From NCBI GenBank assembly GCA_027593305.1, contig JAQCJA010000058.1, forward strand, positions 1 to 14,879: 14,879 nucleotides of DNA, in the 5' to 3' direction. Source of the stretch: a bacterium. GTDB taxonomy: Bacteria > Latescibacterota > UBA2968 > UBA8231. Positions 14,202 through 14,879 of this stretch are shown one piece after another; position 1 is the stretch's first letter; the number at the start of each line of letters is the position of its first letter. Both the position numbers and the translations under genes were made by a program. The notes beneath the pieces were generated by a model that made no database searches, was not told the DNA's origin, and saw only the letters and a list, made by a program, of their open reading frames with translations.

Positions 14202-14879
14202 TCACGCGTGCGGGAGCCGTGCTTCCATGTTGTCGTAGGGAAAGGGTATGGCGTAGGCCGCCACGAGTTCGCCGTACTGCGCCGCTGTGCGGCGGGCCAC
14301 ATCCAGGGCCGTCTCTACGGCCCCCGTATCGCCGCGTACGACACAGGCCGTCAGGAAGTAGCCGACCTTGTAACGCCCTTCGTAGACCACGTCGGCGTTC
14401 TTCAGCATTTCATCAAGAGCTTTGACCAGCCCGATGGTTGTCCGCGTTTCGACCAGCCCCATGGCTTCATTCGCGTGGGCCCTTGCCGGCGTCGGGCTTT
14501 CGGCGTGGGCAAAAGCGGCCATCACCGCTTCATCGGCGCGCGGAATCACGAGTTGCCCATTCAGTTCGGCCGCCGCTGCCGCACTGGCGGCGCCGAGCCG
14601 GATGGCTGTTGTGACGTCGTCGAGTCGCCCCTGGGCCAGAGTGGCCACACGACCACCACTGCCGATCGTCAGGCGCACAATGTCGACATCCGCCTCTTTG
14701 ACCATGGCATCAATGGCAGCGACGGAACCGACGTAACCCGTCGTTTCGACGACGCCCAGTGCCCCGCAGGTGCGCCGTTCCCCCGCGGGCCTGGGCGGAA
14801 ACAGTGCACCCACGGCAGGCTCGGGCTGACTCAATACGAGCGCCCGGTGAAACTCTCCGGCGCGACGGGCGGCCCGTTC
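14202..14879 (-). CDS. Multi-domain bacterial microcompartment (BMC) shell protein, apparently with three BMC domains (partial, N-terminus off the window)
   Basis: The frame is open from the window edge (14879) to TGA at 14202, giving 225 visible residues. Two full BMC domains are clear. The first runs from A-L-G-V-V-E-T-T-G through IGSGGRVATLAQG to QLVIPRADEAVMAAF; the second from A-M-G-L-V-E-T-R through YKVGYFLTACVVRGD to GELVAAYAIPFP and ARLP. That pair alone would be a BMC-T pseudohexamer subunit. Upstream residues (ERAARRAGEFHRALVLSQPEPAVGALFP region) align without gaps to the C-terminal ends of both domains (G-E ... P ... A-x-x-P), so a third, N-terminal BMC domain is likely cut by the edge. 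An internal TTG at 14834 would give a 210-residue two-domain protein, but it falls inside this aligned segment and has no ribosome binding site. It forms part of the protein shell and is the most upstream gene of the operon visible here. Confidence 0.9.
   Translation of the reverse strand, partial: ERAARRAGEFHRALVLSQPEPAVGALFPPRPAGERRTCGALGVVETTGYVGSVAAIDAMVKEADVDIVRLTIGSGGRVATLAQGRLDDVTTAIRLGAASAAAAAELNGQLVIPRADEAVMAAFAHAESPTPARAHANEAMGLVETRTTIGLVKALDEMLKNADVVYEGRYKVGYFLTACVVRGDTGAVETALDVARRTAAQYGELVAAYAIPFPYDNMEARLPHA

Overview
This is a high-GC, gene-dense bacterial window with 14 protein-coding genes, no RNA genes, no insertion sequences and no gap over about 135 bases. The secreted beta-propeller protein ends in a FlgD-like/type-IX-style sorting domain, which suggests a Gram-negative lineage of the FCB type. 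Candidatus Latescibacterota, Gemmatimonadota or a similar uncultured phylum would fit. The microcompartment genes agree with this, but the assignment is an inference and no marker gene is present.

Region 1 (1-4449) holds a divergent pair. A large membrane protein with a C-terminal helical-repeat part, resembling DUF6057 and cut by the window edge, faces a secreted protein made of seven FG-GAP/VCBS-type repeats, an ASPIC/UnbV domain, beta-sandwich domains and a sorting tail.

Region 2 (4506-9554) is a ferrous-iron/metal locus. A minus-strand operon encodes a membrane-tethered DtxR-like protein fused to FeoA, then FeoB split into a GTPase protein and a membrane permease, then an HSL-family alpha/beta hydrolase. 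The genes overlap by ATGA or lie 3 bases apart. A soluble DtxR-family regulator is transcribed divergently. The intergenic region contains a good sigma-70 promoter for the operon, overlaid by two palindromic TTAG...CTAA operator-like sites.

Region 3 (9585-10585) has a stand-alone LON substrate-binding-domain protein and a small HNH nuclease, head to head.

Region 4 (10586-14879, minus strand) is the most unusual part: an operon with a bacterial microcompartment (BMC) shell protein at its upstream end. The shell protein has two full BMC domains plus what looks like the end of a third. It is followed by a DapA/NAL-family lyase carrying an EutT-like N-terminal extension (a candidate lumen enzyme), a FAD amine/amino-acid oxidoreductase, a second divergent DapA-family enzyme, and a His-rich single-pass membrane protein. 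Together they suggest an aldolase-type microcompartment. Its substrate might be a 2-keto-3-deoxy sugar acid, or a hydroxyproline-like cyclic amino acid processed by oxidase plus DapA-family deaminase/aldolase. The rest of the locus (aldehyde dehydrogenase, PduL, other shell proteins) would be expected beyond position 14879.
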